DNA of 64,000 nt from Toxoplasma gondii ME49 (Eukaryota > Apicomplexa > Conoidasida > Eucoccidiorida > Sarcocystidae). The notes under the pieces were generated by a model. It was not told the DNA's origin. It saw nothing but the letters and a program-made list of their open reading frames with translations, and made no database searches. Below, one piece after another: positions 15,101 to 28,116 of the stretch; the stretch's first letter is position 1; every line of letters begins with the position of its first letter. Position numbers and translations under genes: made by a program. Location of the stretch: NCBI RefSeq assembly GCF_000006565.2, contig NC_031475.1, positions 5,005,725-5,069,724 on the forward strand, in the 5' to 3' direction.

Positions 15101-18100
15101 TGAGAGTGACAGGTGCTCGTGTACAAGATTTCAATCGGCAACTGCGTGCACTTGTGGATGGTGTTTGTTTTTGAAGGGTTTCTGCGGGACGATCCTGCGC
15201 CGCCTGGAGCCCTCGGGATTCTTTTTGGAGTCTCGCAGAGACAAAAGGCTGAAATTTATAATCCGGCACACGATTGCCGATATCGAGTATACATGTGAAG
15301 GGATGTTGGAAAAGAACAAGGACTTTCTCCGTAAGGAGGTGATGGATGTCATGAAGGCGTCAACTGACCCTGTCACAAAGGCGCTCTTCGAAGGAATTGA
15401 GATCGAGGCAGGAAAAATCGGCAAGGGAACACTAATCGCATCCAGATTCCTGAAGAACTTGGAGGAGATGATCGGAATTGTAGCGGTGAGTTCTGGAGGG
15501 TTTCGATTCTGCGGTCATTTGGTTCCCGAGCTAGACTCCGCCAGCCTCGCTGCATACGTTACCGTTTTTGCCGCAGTGTAGGCACATCTGCCGGCAGATT
15601 CAGTTTCGAGTGCGTGATCATTTGCGCTCTCTGTAATACCTCAATCCCTGAAAATGTGCTGACAGCTAAGTAGACATGCCGGAGGGAACTCTCAAACACT
15701 TTCCTTCCACAGCATCAGCACCACAAAGCCATTACACGAAACTCAGGTTTGTGTTGTCCTATCGCGCAGTGCACTGCGACATGCCTCACTCGAGTTTCAT
15801 ACTTGGAGCCGGCTACAGATATGCTGTATATGCATATATGCACTCATGCGTGGATTGACGTATCTATATATTTATGTATCTATGTGAGCGTCCCTATTCG
15901 TGTCAAGGTAGTGTGCGTACGAGCGGGCTACGCTTACATATTCATTGTTCCGGCAGCGTGGGTCTGGGGTGCACTATAGAGGAAGGGACGAAGGAGCGCA
16001 TGTGCAAGTATGTGATGCCGGTCGGTGGAGCTTCCCACCTACCGAGAAATTCTTTTTCTTTGTTTCGTCATGACCCTCGTGTGTGTCTTCACTGCCTGCA
16101 CTGGTCGCCAGCAAACGGAGGCGCACTTCATCCGTTGCCTGAAGCCGAACGAGGAGAAGAAGCCCCTGGGATGGAATGGGTCGAAGGTGCTGAATCAGCT
16201 TTTCTCCCTTTCGATCTTGGAGGCACTTCAACTCCGCCAAGTCGGATACGCGTATCGGCGCAACTTCAGCGAATTCTGCAGTCATTTCCGATGGCTCGAT
16301 CTAGGTCTTGTGAATTCTGATCGCGACAGGAAGGAGGTCGCGCAGCTGCTTCTCGAACAATCAGGAATTCCGGAGTCGTCGTGGGTGGTAAGAGAAGAGA
16401 CACAAGTTTCAGCGAGCTATGCTTGCTTTTGTGTCACTGTTCCCCTAAGCGCTGGGACAGAGGGGGCGATCCATTCTATGGCATATCTGTCAGTGTGTGC
16501 AAGGTGGTACCAGGATGTGAAGGCAGGGCATGCCTTTGATGATTCGCCATTAGTTCCGTCGAATCAAGAGATCTCTGTTTTGAACTTGGTGTCTCGTCGG
16601 CGAGAGTCGCCTGTCCGAACAAACAAATATCATCGCGATAGAATGAATGCTTGCTGCGAGGGTCAGAAAGTCTCGCTGCATGATGATCTGATCTGGCAGG
16701 TGGGTGGCTTCTGATTTTGTCAGAAGTCGAGCTCTTTCAGATTGCGCGGAAAGGTGTACTCTTGCAGGGACAGCAAACAAGGGGGCACGCGGGTGGGGGG
16801 GCCGACAGGGGAACGTGCTGCTAGCAGGGACAGAGACGCGCGCGATCATTGCCAAGGAGTGACTCCTTTTGTGCCAGTCGTCATTCAACAAAGCGAAAGG
16901 TTGGGATGCCAGTTTACACCTGAATACCTTCGGTGTATCGAAAAGACACTGCTCAGCATCTTGGTGACCCGCTTGATCGTCTTCACAGATCGGAAAAACG
17001 ATGGTGTTCGTGAAGCCTGACGCGGCGAAGGAGTTGTCGATCTTGCAGCGCGAGAAGTTGATGTGTTTCCAGCCTCTGATCGGCGTCCTGGGCCCGATGT
17101 GGAGGAAGGTTCTCCTCCGAAAGAAGATGGCAAGGGTTATCCACTTCCTCACGAGACTGGAATCAAACGCGCGCAGGTATGCTGGGACTGGCCTCTTCCA
17201 CGTGAAGCCGAGCATTCTGTGACGTGTCACGTTACTCGGAGGCTCCGCTTCCGTTCGCTCGTCCTGTTCACGTTGACAATCGACGACAGATTAAACTCAT
17301 CGTGTACTGCAAGCAGTTTATCCGCGCTCAAGTGTGTTGTTCTCGTACGACACTTCATGGCATGCGTCTGTTGTAGCTGGGCGTCTGTTGTAGCAGGACG
17401 ACTGTCTGACGGGCCTTCTTTCCTCCTATCCATTTGGCTGCTATCTATCATTTTGTGTCCACGAAGCCGTTTTCGTATTTAATGGAGGTTTTCATAGGGC
17501 AGCAAAGGGTGGGAGGTTTTCTTCGTGAAAGAATTGGTTCGGCTTAGTCAACCCGCGAGATGGGACACCGGGGCTTTATCCCTTTGCATGCTTGAAACTG
17601 TGTTTGTACACGCAGTTGCTGTCATCACTCATGTGTTTGTGGACCAGCATCCAGAAAACCGAAAGCAACAGCTGGCTCTATCAGCATCCGCTACGTGTAC
17701 GGACGTCTGAGTTACGCGCCGGTACTGGCACATCCTGATATGCTGAGTACTTGGGTGCCTTTTGCTAGCGTTTTTACGAACCCGTAAACTACCATTTCTC
17801 TCTGTGTTTCCTATTCACAGACATCTGGAGCCGGACAGCATTAACATCTCTCCTGAAGAACGAGAAGCGTTGTTGTCGGGAATGGAGCGTCCTCGAAATC
17901 CCTGTGTCGTCGTTAAGAAACGCGTTGAACCAGAGCGAGCGCCGCCAACGAAGGTGCTCAGCCTATCTCGCGCTAGGCTTTCGCTCTCTAAAGAACTGCC
18001 TCGAAATTACGCAGCGAGCAACGAAGCCCTGGATGTTGATGATACCATGTCTGTAGACACCGATGCCTTCTTACGTCTCAAAATGAAGCGGTCGCCCAAC

Positions 18101-18904
18101 GAGAACTATCTCCGCCAGACAGGTATGGACCCTCCGAATCGTCAAAGCTGTGAGGCGGTCTAAAGAATGGTACATTATTCGGCACAACGGCGGATAAAGT
18201 ACTACGACACAATTTGGCTCCCGCAGTCCGTCAGACGCAATAGATGTTCGATATTTTTGTGGTAACATGCTGTTAGTCTGTTTGTTGCCTCAATCCCAGG
18301 GACGTCGAATGGCTCGTATGTCGCCACAGACGCCGTACTTTTGCGGTTTGCCTCCAAGGCACAACCTTGCCTACGAATGTACATATCCGTACGCGTATGT
18401 GTCTGTAGGGATTTGTTCGTCTGCATCCACCTATGTATATACGTAAATGTCAATCTTTAAAAGTACACGCTTTTGATAATGTAAGACTGCCCAACCACTT
18501 TGTCTTCACTGAGGCGAGATTGTTTTCCGTCGTTTGATTTGTTTGATAAACTGTCTCAGCTTTGGCCCGCCTGAAAGAGCGGCGGCCGTCGCACGTCTGC
18601 ATGGAGGAGGCGTATCACGTGTGGAGGTCGGTGGAACTACTATTCAGAGAGCCTCTGAGTGACAAGAGACTTCAGAACATTTGCACTGTAATCCGAAACG
18701 ATATGGACCAGCATTACGGCTTTTTCTGGCAAGTAATCATCAATCGCACTCCCAACTTCGGCATGGCTGCGACTCATATTCACGGGTCCCTTCACGTCGT
18801 TGAACAGGAAGGCATGTACCGAGACGGCCGACAATTCCTCTTCCACCTCATCATGTATAAAACCCGGAAACCCCGCAAGGAAGGTACGACGAAGAAACAA
18901 CAGT

Positions 18905-18957
<53 letters not shown>

Positions 18958-20089
18958 GCAATGCTGTAGATGTTATCGGGTGGCAGAAGGTTCAAAGGGA
19001 TTTCCTGTCGCGTACCGAGTACGTATCCGTATGTGTTGTGGCTAGTCTATTGTTATGGATGGGCGACTACAGACGGGGATTCGACATACACCCCTTTTTT
19101 TCTGTAAATAAGTGAGTACTTGTTTGACCGAGAGTTTTCAACTGCATCATAAGTTCGAGTGTTGTGCATTTGGGTATCGTTACAGAGATTCGACTCCATG
19201 AAAGGGCGGCGGAGAAAACGTATGGCATCTGTCGAAAGAGGGATTTCTCAGGTAATGCTCCAACACAGGAATTTGTTATTTTCTCACTGACATGGAAACA
19301 TAATCAAAAACATAGCTAGTTGAATTTTGATGCTCTGTGAAATGCTTGTTGCCAACCAAATGCGTTTATTCACCCATGCAGCTCTGCGGATTTCAATCAA
19401 TATAACCTAATATTTTGTTTGCGTATGTGCTGGGTGGTGGAGGTCGGTTGTAGTGACACAGTCGTATAGGCATGCTTTGGGGTGGTGTGGCAGCTTGTCG
19501 TTCTGTCAAGCTATTGGCTTTTGACACGTTATTTCCCTCTGTCTATTGTTAGAGATTTTTAAGTCTATATCTGTTTGGGTTGACACCCAATGGCCACCCG
19601 CACCAATGTACCTACTGGTTCCCCTCAGTGCCTCTTCCCTCGATTCTGACATCCGCTTTGGGTCGCTGACGAAGGTCCAGTTTCAAAAGCGTTCGTGAAT
19701 GCCTCGTGTTTCCTGTGCGCGTTGACGCAGGCATTGTGCGCGTCATGAATAGCAAAGTGCCGCCGTACATGCAGAAGGACGTCTCGTACTTGATTGGCAT
19801 GCTCTTTCAGCGATACCAGTACACTAGAGACTGGACGAATTTTGCCACCTGCATTCAGTCGTACCTGATTGGCCGTTACAGCGAACCGTTCGGAGGAGCT
19901 TGGAATGTGGTAGCACAGGAAGGCGCGTTTTTCTTGAGTCGCCTGTGGACCAAACATAGTCGATTCCTGCGCGTGGAAATTGACTTCCCTGCTCTAGCAG
20001 AACAGGCGAGTAGTGAACCTTGTCCAGGCTGTCCTACCCCAGTCCTTACTGTCGTGTGCTTCGAGGCCTGTGCGCCGGATAGACCGTGA
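12108..20089 (+). CDS. Class XIV myosin with a tail of two LC8-like domains
   Basis: Eight exons join in frame: 12108-12230, 12943-14559, 15231-15485, 16112-16387, 16989-17176, 17821-18122, 18560-18883 and 19731-20089, giving about 1147 residues. The ATG (CACCATGG context) gives a MyoA-like N-terminus without an SH3 domain. The motor has P-loop GESGAGKT (199-206), switch I NNNSSRFGR (about 249-257), switch II DIFGFE (about 479) and SLSILEALQLRQ, where Ser699 replaces the usual fulcrum Gly as in class XIV. The neck (KELSILQRE onward) matches the TgMyoA light-chain-binding region, and exon 6 restores ARRHL as in MyoA. About 100 linker residues follow, then two segments (about 930-1022 and 1030-1120) resembling dynein light chain LC8: YGFFWQVI followed by NFGMAATH, and PPYMQKDV followed by AFFLSRLW. 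Actin-based motility or transport is expected from the family; the tail could mediate dimerisation or cargo binding. The motor is certain; attachment of exons 7-8 is inferred from phase, and a separate gene is possible. The exon 2 donor and exon 3 acceptor are uncertain by a few codons. Confidence 0.85.
18908..18953. repeat. (TA)n microsatellite in myosin intron 7
   Basis: About 23 uninterrupted AT dinucleotides just downstream of the exon 7 donor (18884). Confidence 0.98.
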
Positions 20090-22405
20090 TGCCTTTAAAG
20101 TGGACAAGGGTGAATGGACGGAAAAGTGAAGGCACGTGCTTCGCTTTGTCGTTCGTGGGCCGTGCTCTCGGGCCGCCAGAACGGAGATAAGCTGGAAATC
20201 TTTAAAGTACACAAGTCAAAGTTTTGAGCTGAGCCTGGATGTAGGCCGTGGGAAGTGGGTACTCTGGTCAGCGGGGACAGTGCCGACAAAAGTATATGCC
20301 AAGCGTTTGTTTAGAGGGGACAGGAAGAGTGTGTGTGGTATGAAGACATTACGCCAGTAGTGTGTAGGAGGTGTACGATTTATCACAAATTATTGGCTTT
20401 CGCCGGCTGCCTCGAACGGAAAGTGTTTGCGAGGGATATTTGTTTGAATAGACTGACACAGGACATTGATGTCCCCAGTTGTTCACCGTGAAGTGTGACG
20501 TGCCGAGTGACATTGCAGTTTCTCGGTCAGTGTTTGCTTGTCCTTTGGAATGGCTATACTTTGTGAATCGGCCTCGCGCGGAACTTCCAAATTAGTCTAA
20601 ACGTATTTTGCCCGCTCGCGCGGACACTGATCCTGGTCAAGCTTTTCCTTTCACTGTGGAGCAGCCTCGAATGTAAACTAGATCTCGAGGTCTGTACACT
20701 GGAGAGCAATGCTTACGTCTGCGACCATTTCCCGTTTTTTTCCATTGGCGTCCATCTGTGAGGATTCTCTTCCGTTTCTTTTGTCGCGTCCTCTGTGTGT
20801 CTCTGTCGCCTGAATTCCACGTAGGCTTCCGCGGCATCTCGATGTGCGAATGCGTCGGCCAGTGCGCTCAGATTTCACAGATCCCGTTTGTAGTCCATTC
20901 TGTCGGTACACGTGGAGACGCCTCTCTTTGCCTCACAAGGTCATTCCTCCAAGATACGACTCAAACTCGTGTGGCTATCCTGTAGTTTGCATGACCGAAG
21001 GTATCTTCCAGCATGAGAGTGCTTGTAGGACAGCCCAAAATATAATATAGGCAATTCTGATCAGAGAAAGGTCTGACGCACCCTCATATACAAAATGATT
21101 TGACGGCGAGAAGAGGTTCACGTCGAGCGAGAGCAAAAGGCAAAAGCAATAGGATAACACATTTTCGTTCATTGTTATCTTTTACCTCAGACCAAGAGAA
21201 CAGATAAGATACTCCCGACCACTACCGTCCTGGACGACTATGTAACGTGGCCAAAACAAGAGATGAAGCCGGAAGGCCATGTGGGTTAACAGAGTCGAAT
21301 GCCGTTGTTACCGACTACCCCTGGAGACGCAGACGCGTTCGTGACGCGTGTGTCTTTGTATCCAGCTTCATGCCCCTTCCACAACGCTGTGAAACGAAGC
21401 ACATTACTGTTGTGTTGGAAAAGGAAAGCCTAGGGCTTTGTAAGCCACAGGCGCTTCCCTACATATTTAAACGAGTGTGAAGAACTGCTTTTCGATAGTC
21501 GGTTACGGATGCTTTTCTCTCCCTTTCCACCATCGCTCCAGGAGATCAGTGTAAAATAGGCGAGAAGCCTCCAGATGCAGCTGCGGATGACCGTCGTCTA
21601 ACAAGATCCTACAGGTCTGCCTCATGCAGCAATTTGTCTTTTGTCTACCGCTTTAACTAGGAGCGACCACCGAGAGAAGGAAAATCTGAAAAGGGTCAAT
21701 GCTAGCTCCGATGCATATCGGGGTGAGGAAATGGCGACTTCCTCAAAAGGGGAAATGTCCACCAGGAGAGTAATTCTTCTCTGCCATTGCTTCAGTTTGG
21801 TCTTCCTGGTCGCTTTCCACCATCCACAGCAGACCCAATATTTTTCCTTTTCTTCCCAATAACGCCGAAAACACCGACGAAGCGTATGACATGTAGGCCA
21901 GAAACGGATATCCCATGATTTAAACAGAACCCCAAATTATACTCGACTAGACGGGTGGATATGGGAAATGTCGCAGGCTTTACAGTGGGCGTCATTCTTG
22001 AAAACACTGTAGAATGACCGCATATATTTCCCCCCTACCATTTGTAATCCGACACACCGCTTGCGTGAACCAAGGAGTTAACGAGGGTGGAACACAGAAT
22101 ACCCCAAGCACCTGTCGTTCCGGCTCTCTTTGTCACTGTTCTCGCTCTGCCTCTAGCTTTCCAGAGTTCTTCACGACATCTCGTCAGGCGCATCCTACGA
22201 CTGACGTGCTCAACTATGTAGTGAATAGAAAGGCGTCAAGCGCCTCTCCAGGTAAGAAAAAAGCCATCTAAAAAGCTTGTGCATTTTCGGTGTGAGTTCC
22301 TGGTGTGGTGCTTCGTGTATCTGACACTTGGAAACAATTGCGTGCCGGACGTCCGTCTGAGTGGAGAGTTTTGGGTTCTGGCATCCCTGGCTCTTTCGCT
22401 CTTCC
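20090..22405. other. Convergent intergenic region, myosin / USP48-like gene
   Basis: 2.3 kb between the stop codons of the myosin and the minus-strand deubiquitinase. It contains only short frames on both strands without recognisable domains, and is probably two long 3' UTRs plus spacer. Confidence 0.5.
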
Positions 22406-25400
22406 TCAGCGAGACGGTGCTGCTCGATCATCCTCGTCATCATCAAGGAGCACGATAGTCTCTGTTGGTGTACGGTCCTGCCTCATATTTCCAGTCGAGC
22501 TGTGAAGCTGCTGATGTATAAAGCATCCGGTGGTATCCGGCTGTCCCGGGACTCCTGTTTTCGGACCAGGGTCTTCAAGTAACGAAGCGTGCTGCCTGTT
22601 GCCCCTCTGGTTTCGCCCGGCGCGTGTGTCCTGGGGTCTCCGCAGCTCACGTTCTTGAGTCAAGTTGTCGCTCCTGCGGGCTGGCATGTTTCTTCCTGCT
22701 GTCTTTCTCCTGTTTTCTGTCCCGTTGTCGCACTTGCCATCTCCCCGCAGAAGCGAGCAGAGTCCCTGACTGGTGGGGTGAGTTGTGGCAAAACGACTTT
22801 TCTTCTGGTCTGACTGTGCTAGCTCTTCTTGCTCCTCACCGTCCGTCAGGACGTCAACGGGTTCGGGTTCCTCTGATCTCTCTCGTTTGTTTCTGACAAG
22901 AGAGTCTCCCGGCAGTGGTGAAAGCGGCTTGCGTGCCAGCTTCTCAGCGCTCGTCGATGCATCTTGAACCTCAACACACTCTTCCACCTGCGACGCCTCC
23001 CCCGCGGATCCGCCGTCATCTTCTTTTTCAGAATCTTGGATTTCCAACACTCTCTCTGTCGCTTCGCGATCAGCCTGTCTTCGACGCGTTCCCTCCTCGG
23101 CCTCCAAAAAGCCCCCCTCCTGCAGGGCGACGGAGACGAGTGCCGCCTCGTCCTCTGTCGCCGCCTCTGCTTCCTTTCTCACTGCCTTCTCCCGCCTCAC
23201 CTCGTCCAGCTGTCTGCTCTCCTGGAATTCGTAGGACACCTGCCAAGCCTCATTGACATACAGAAGGAGATCGCGGAGATGTGTCTTCATTTCCACCTCC
23301 AGCGAGAGACAGCACGAATGGGGAAGAGAAACAGCGCGCAGGGTAATCCCGCTGTGCTCGCTCCCTGTGTATGTTTCTTCGGGCAGCCGTACACGCGTGC
23401 CGGACGCGTCCGCCTTAACTGCCTTCCCTACCTCCTCGTCGACAAACGAAACCAAAGGACGCGTGGATATCTCTGCTTGGCTCTGTGATTCGCGTTCTCC
23501 TCTTGGCTCCGCCTCATTTTCCGTTGTGGCCCTTTCAGTACGCTCCAGGCAGAGCACGTCGCATGCTTCTCGATTCTCGTGACGCTCCTTCTGTCTTGCT
23601 CCTGACGGCGACAAGCAAAGGGGACGAGTAACCGCCCGCCCGTCACACAGATCGCCTAGAAGTTGAGTGTCCTTCCCCTCTTCCCGGTGACCTGAATAAC
23701 GACGAGGGGCGGCGGGAGGTGAATGCGCTGCAGCGGCGTTACAGATCAGACTTGGAGCCGTGCGCGGGAGCGTATCTGTGGTGGTCGGAGATGTCGAAGG
23801 ATACACAGAACGATTAGGAGGCGAGGCAGTAGGTCCCGCGTCGGGTATGGACACGGAGAGACACGAAGACTTTGGAGAGAAGTAGAAGACATGCCGAGGC
23901 GGCCCTTCCAGGTATACTGTCGTTTCTTTCGTCTCCTCTGCCTCCGTCATGCTCGCGACGACATGCGCCAGGAGCGACGCAATCTAGAAAGGCAACAGAG
24001 AAAACACCAAACGCGAAGACCATCCACCCCGCTACTGTGAATGCCAATGAACGCACGCATATGCTCTGCAGTAGACACAGCTTACGAACATGTCGATCTA
24101 CATCAGCAGGGACAAAGCACGTATCTAGGTATACAAACATTTGTACAGATATGGAGACACATGCACTTCACGGGAGACTAAAGTATTGAATATATAGATA
24201 TATATGACTGTATATGCATATGTGTACGACCACACCACATCAAAATTAAGTTGATGCTACAAGCATCGGCAACCGCACATCCGCACACGAAGTGCTCAGG
24301 TGAGTGTTAGGTCAGTGGACCTCAGATGAACAAATTCACATTTGTCAAAAGTGCAGCAGCTCCAGAGACACGGAAACGGACAGCGCTCCCTGAGAGCGAA
24401 AGGTCGTTTCCGTTCATGGAAAACATTTGCATGATAGTCCACTGTGTTTCACTGAAGTCGTCGTCCCTACCTCTGTTTCGCCACTGACACGAACGGTAAT
24501 TTTCTTCTGCCCGAGCACGCGACTACTCGCTTGTCTTCGACCGCCGTTTCCTGTGTTGCCCCTGCCTCGCCCTGGCCCAGCCTCGCGCACGGTCTCCGGT
24601 TCGCTCTTCACCTCCGGGGCGTCTCCATTCCATCTGTTCTGACGAAGGTGGAACGAGAGGTCTACTGGAGGGAAATCGTAGAAGCCTTGCTCGATGCGGT
24701 GGGTACGGACGCATGCAGAGCACGGGGCGAGAGAGGGGAAGAAAAAGGCAGGGACCGGGCCGGCAAAGCAGGGCGACGCAGCCAGCCTTGAAGACGGGGA
24801 AGACGACGGAGGCAGCAACGAGCTCGCAATCTCCCCAGGAATATGCTTGACCTGAAAGACAGAAAATCAGTGGAGTCAAAGGGAAGTGAAACGCGACATG
24901 AAAAAAACAGACACGGAAAAACACACGAAAAAGATGGCTTCAGCCCTGGAGGTGTGGCAAAAAGAAGAAGCGAAAATACCGGGGGAAACCAACACCCACA
25001 CGTTGGGAGGCGATCGAAGGCAAGGGTCAACGGATATCCCAGAATGTTTGTCTCCAGACGTTGTCGGATTGTCGCAAGTTTTTGGATGTTCGCGCTGGTT
25101 CCCTCGTCGTGGCTTCTTTTCTTTGTCCTTCCTCATGCGACGCGCCAAGGAGTGGTCAACCTGCCAGTTAATTCGAGATCCCGATTCCAGCTCTTTTCTC
25201 TTCATGCGTTTTTTCGAATGTTTCAGAGTGGAGAAAGTAGTCTTCTCTCGCTTCCGTATTTCGCGTCAGCTCTCGCGAGTTCCTTCTCAGGCAACACGTA
25301 ACCGAGATAAGTTGCGCGTCTTGTCCCTCTACGATTCCTCTCAACTTTCGGCCACTTTACCTGTGGCTTATCTTTCGATGTTTGCTGTTTCCGCACGCGA

Positions 25401-28076
25401 TTCTCCGGTTCGTGCCACCCTGACACCCCGAAAGAAGCAAGTCGGGCGCGCAAGTCTCACCTCCACACACATCGACAGGTTCTCTGCCGTCTTGAAACCC
25501 GTCAGGCCGAACCGCTCCAGCAAGTCAACGTCGTCTTCGTGAACGAGGATGTAAGTGTCGGTTTCACTCTCCGGAGGATCCGCCAAAAAGGTCTGAAGTT
25601 CCACAGGCAACAAACCATGGAACAAAGATCATAGTCCAAACACAGGAAAAATGAGAAGTATGGATAGGAGACAAGAATCGCTAGCATGATCACAAACCAT
25701 ATATATAGAGAGAGATGCGTACAGATCCAGACGCACAAGTATATCACGGTTTACAGCAATCCTTTCTTATACCTTATGAAGTGTTAGTTCTACCCTAACT
25801 TCTCGGCTCGATTGGCCTCCGAAGCCGCGAGAGATGGTGAGAAAGCTCCCGGCCCCGCCGAGACCCGTCAAGGGACTGCATCGTGCCTCCGTGATCTGCT
25901 GGCAGTCTCTAGTCTCTAGCCAGCTGCCCCGCCTCCTTGGAACGCTACCAAATGGACGAGATGCTGCTGAAGAATGTCGAAACAGCCAGAAAAACGTTGC
26001 TTGCTGTTTTCCGCCGACCCATTCTTCCCCTCTGCCGCGTCAACGCGGGGACCTACTGGAGAAAGAAGCGTGTCTGTCGGGTCGACCTTGAGGCCACGAG
26101 TCGGGCAGTCGCAGAGCAGCGAAGAATTGAGCAGTGGAGGAGGTTTACTCGTGACACCCTGCAAGTGAGAACACAGAAGACTCATCCACGAACTCGCCAG
26201 ATCCAAGAACAAAGCCGGAGAATCACGGTAGGAAATCATACGTAACTTTGAGGGAAAGAAGGAACTGCCGTTGAGCACAGAACGTGTGGACAGCGACAAA
26301 GACCTCGAAGACGAAGTAGGTCGTCAGGAATAATCCTGACGGTCAGACGCAGCGGTTCGTGCAGACAGTGAAGCAATGGCAGAGTGTAAAAAGCAGAACC
26401 AGAGCGTGTCTGTCGGCCAAAGGAAAGAGAAGGCAAATCACACAGCGAATAAACCTCACCTCTGTCTCGCACCCCGAAGCAACGTAGGAGAGCCACTGGT
26501 GCCGCCACTCTGTGCTGACAAAAAAGAACCGGCCCTTCTTCGGCAGGGGCGTAGCCAGTCTGCAGACATTTCAATTTCGAAGCGACCGGAAGCAGTGAAA
26601 TTTCCAGGGAAGACGCCCAGGAGACGTCAACAGCTAAACCAAAAGCACACGCCGTCATCGTTGCAATAAAGAGTGAATATAGACAGAGGAGACAAAGAGA
26701 AAAGGACTCCAGCGTAGAGGGTGAAGCGCGTAGATGGTGAAGAAAAATCAGACCCGTAATGTCCAGTGCTATAGGCCCGCCCTGGTGGAAACGCCATGAC
26801 CAGCAGAAACTTGCGGCAAGCAGCCCGAAGCACGAGAACGACGAAAAAGAAGAGACACGCACGGACGGAGAAGAGCAGATAAGGGAAGAAATATGCCGTT
26901 GCCGCAGAAGAGAAGACAAACGAGATGGCTGTCTGGAGGAAAACGGAAAATACACCGGAACACGAAACCACTGAAAAAGATATCAGACAGGATACGGGGA
27001 GAAACTGAGACACACACAAAGAAGCTGACCCAGAAGAGATGAACCCAGATGACGAGAAAGGACGCAGCACATTGAACCGTTGCACAATAAGAGACAGCGA
27101 GGCGAGAAACGAGAGCCAGTGAGACTCCAACAAGACGACAGGTAAAACACAGGTGACAGATACGCGAATGGCCAATTTATGAGTAACTGTGCAAGAGGGA
27201 AGACCAGGAAACGCTCAAGGACGCCCACGGAAAAACACCTACCTGCTGGCCGGCCCCGTTTCCTTCCTCAGCCGCCATCGCTTTCCAATGATCTGCCCCA
27301 AGGCCTTTGACTCTTCGTTCCTTTTGTCCCGCCACACCTGTCTCCGTTGCTGCTCCGCCTGTTGCTCCGTAAGGCAGATCTGAGAAAAAATCACCAAGAA
27401 CAAAAGGAACCTGCACAGGAGTGTCACGGAGGTAAACACATGTATGAATAGTTATAGATGTGTTCATTTCCTTTTTATAGTGTACATACGCGCCACACAA
27501 CCGTGTATCGGTATGCACACCAGTTATGCTACTGCCAAGACGAACAGGCATGTGTCACCTATGGATGTCGAAGATACACCACGGATGAGTCGAGAGATAA
27601 ACCCAAGCGAGACGACAACGTCCAGGAAGTAGGAAACGCGACAGACAAGCGTAGCACGTCACTGGCAAAACACTCGCCACAGAAATGCGGTGACCTTCTA
27701 CTTGTCTTTGTGCAGATTTCTGGGCTTAAATTCGACCAAAATAGAAACCAACTGCTTCTCTCAAAAACCCGCTCTGTGTGTCACTGGCACATTTCCGACC
27801 CCCTCCCCATCGTCGTTTCGCACCGAGCACTCCTGAGCGTATTGGCTGACGAACGTCGAACAGTCGAAGGTAACAGGATTCGCAATTCCCAGTTCCCGGT
27901 ACAGGACGGCCTTCTCTCTTTCGAAATACAGAAAGTTCAAAATCGCGGCCGTCGGCACCTGCATGCGTACCCGAAAAACAGAGGTGGGAGACACGTTATC
28001 CAGAAACCAAATGCTGCGCATAAATATACATATATATATGTATCAGAGAATGCACAGATATCTACACCTGGACGTA

Positions 28077-28116
<40 letters not shown>

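Noticed and set aside
17177..17222. Myosin ending in the read-through of exon 5 (stop near 17222)
   Set aside because: CAG/GTATGC at 17177 is a normal donor, and splicing to 17821 restores ARRHL as in MyoA, so the read-through residues look intronic.
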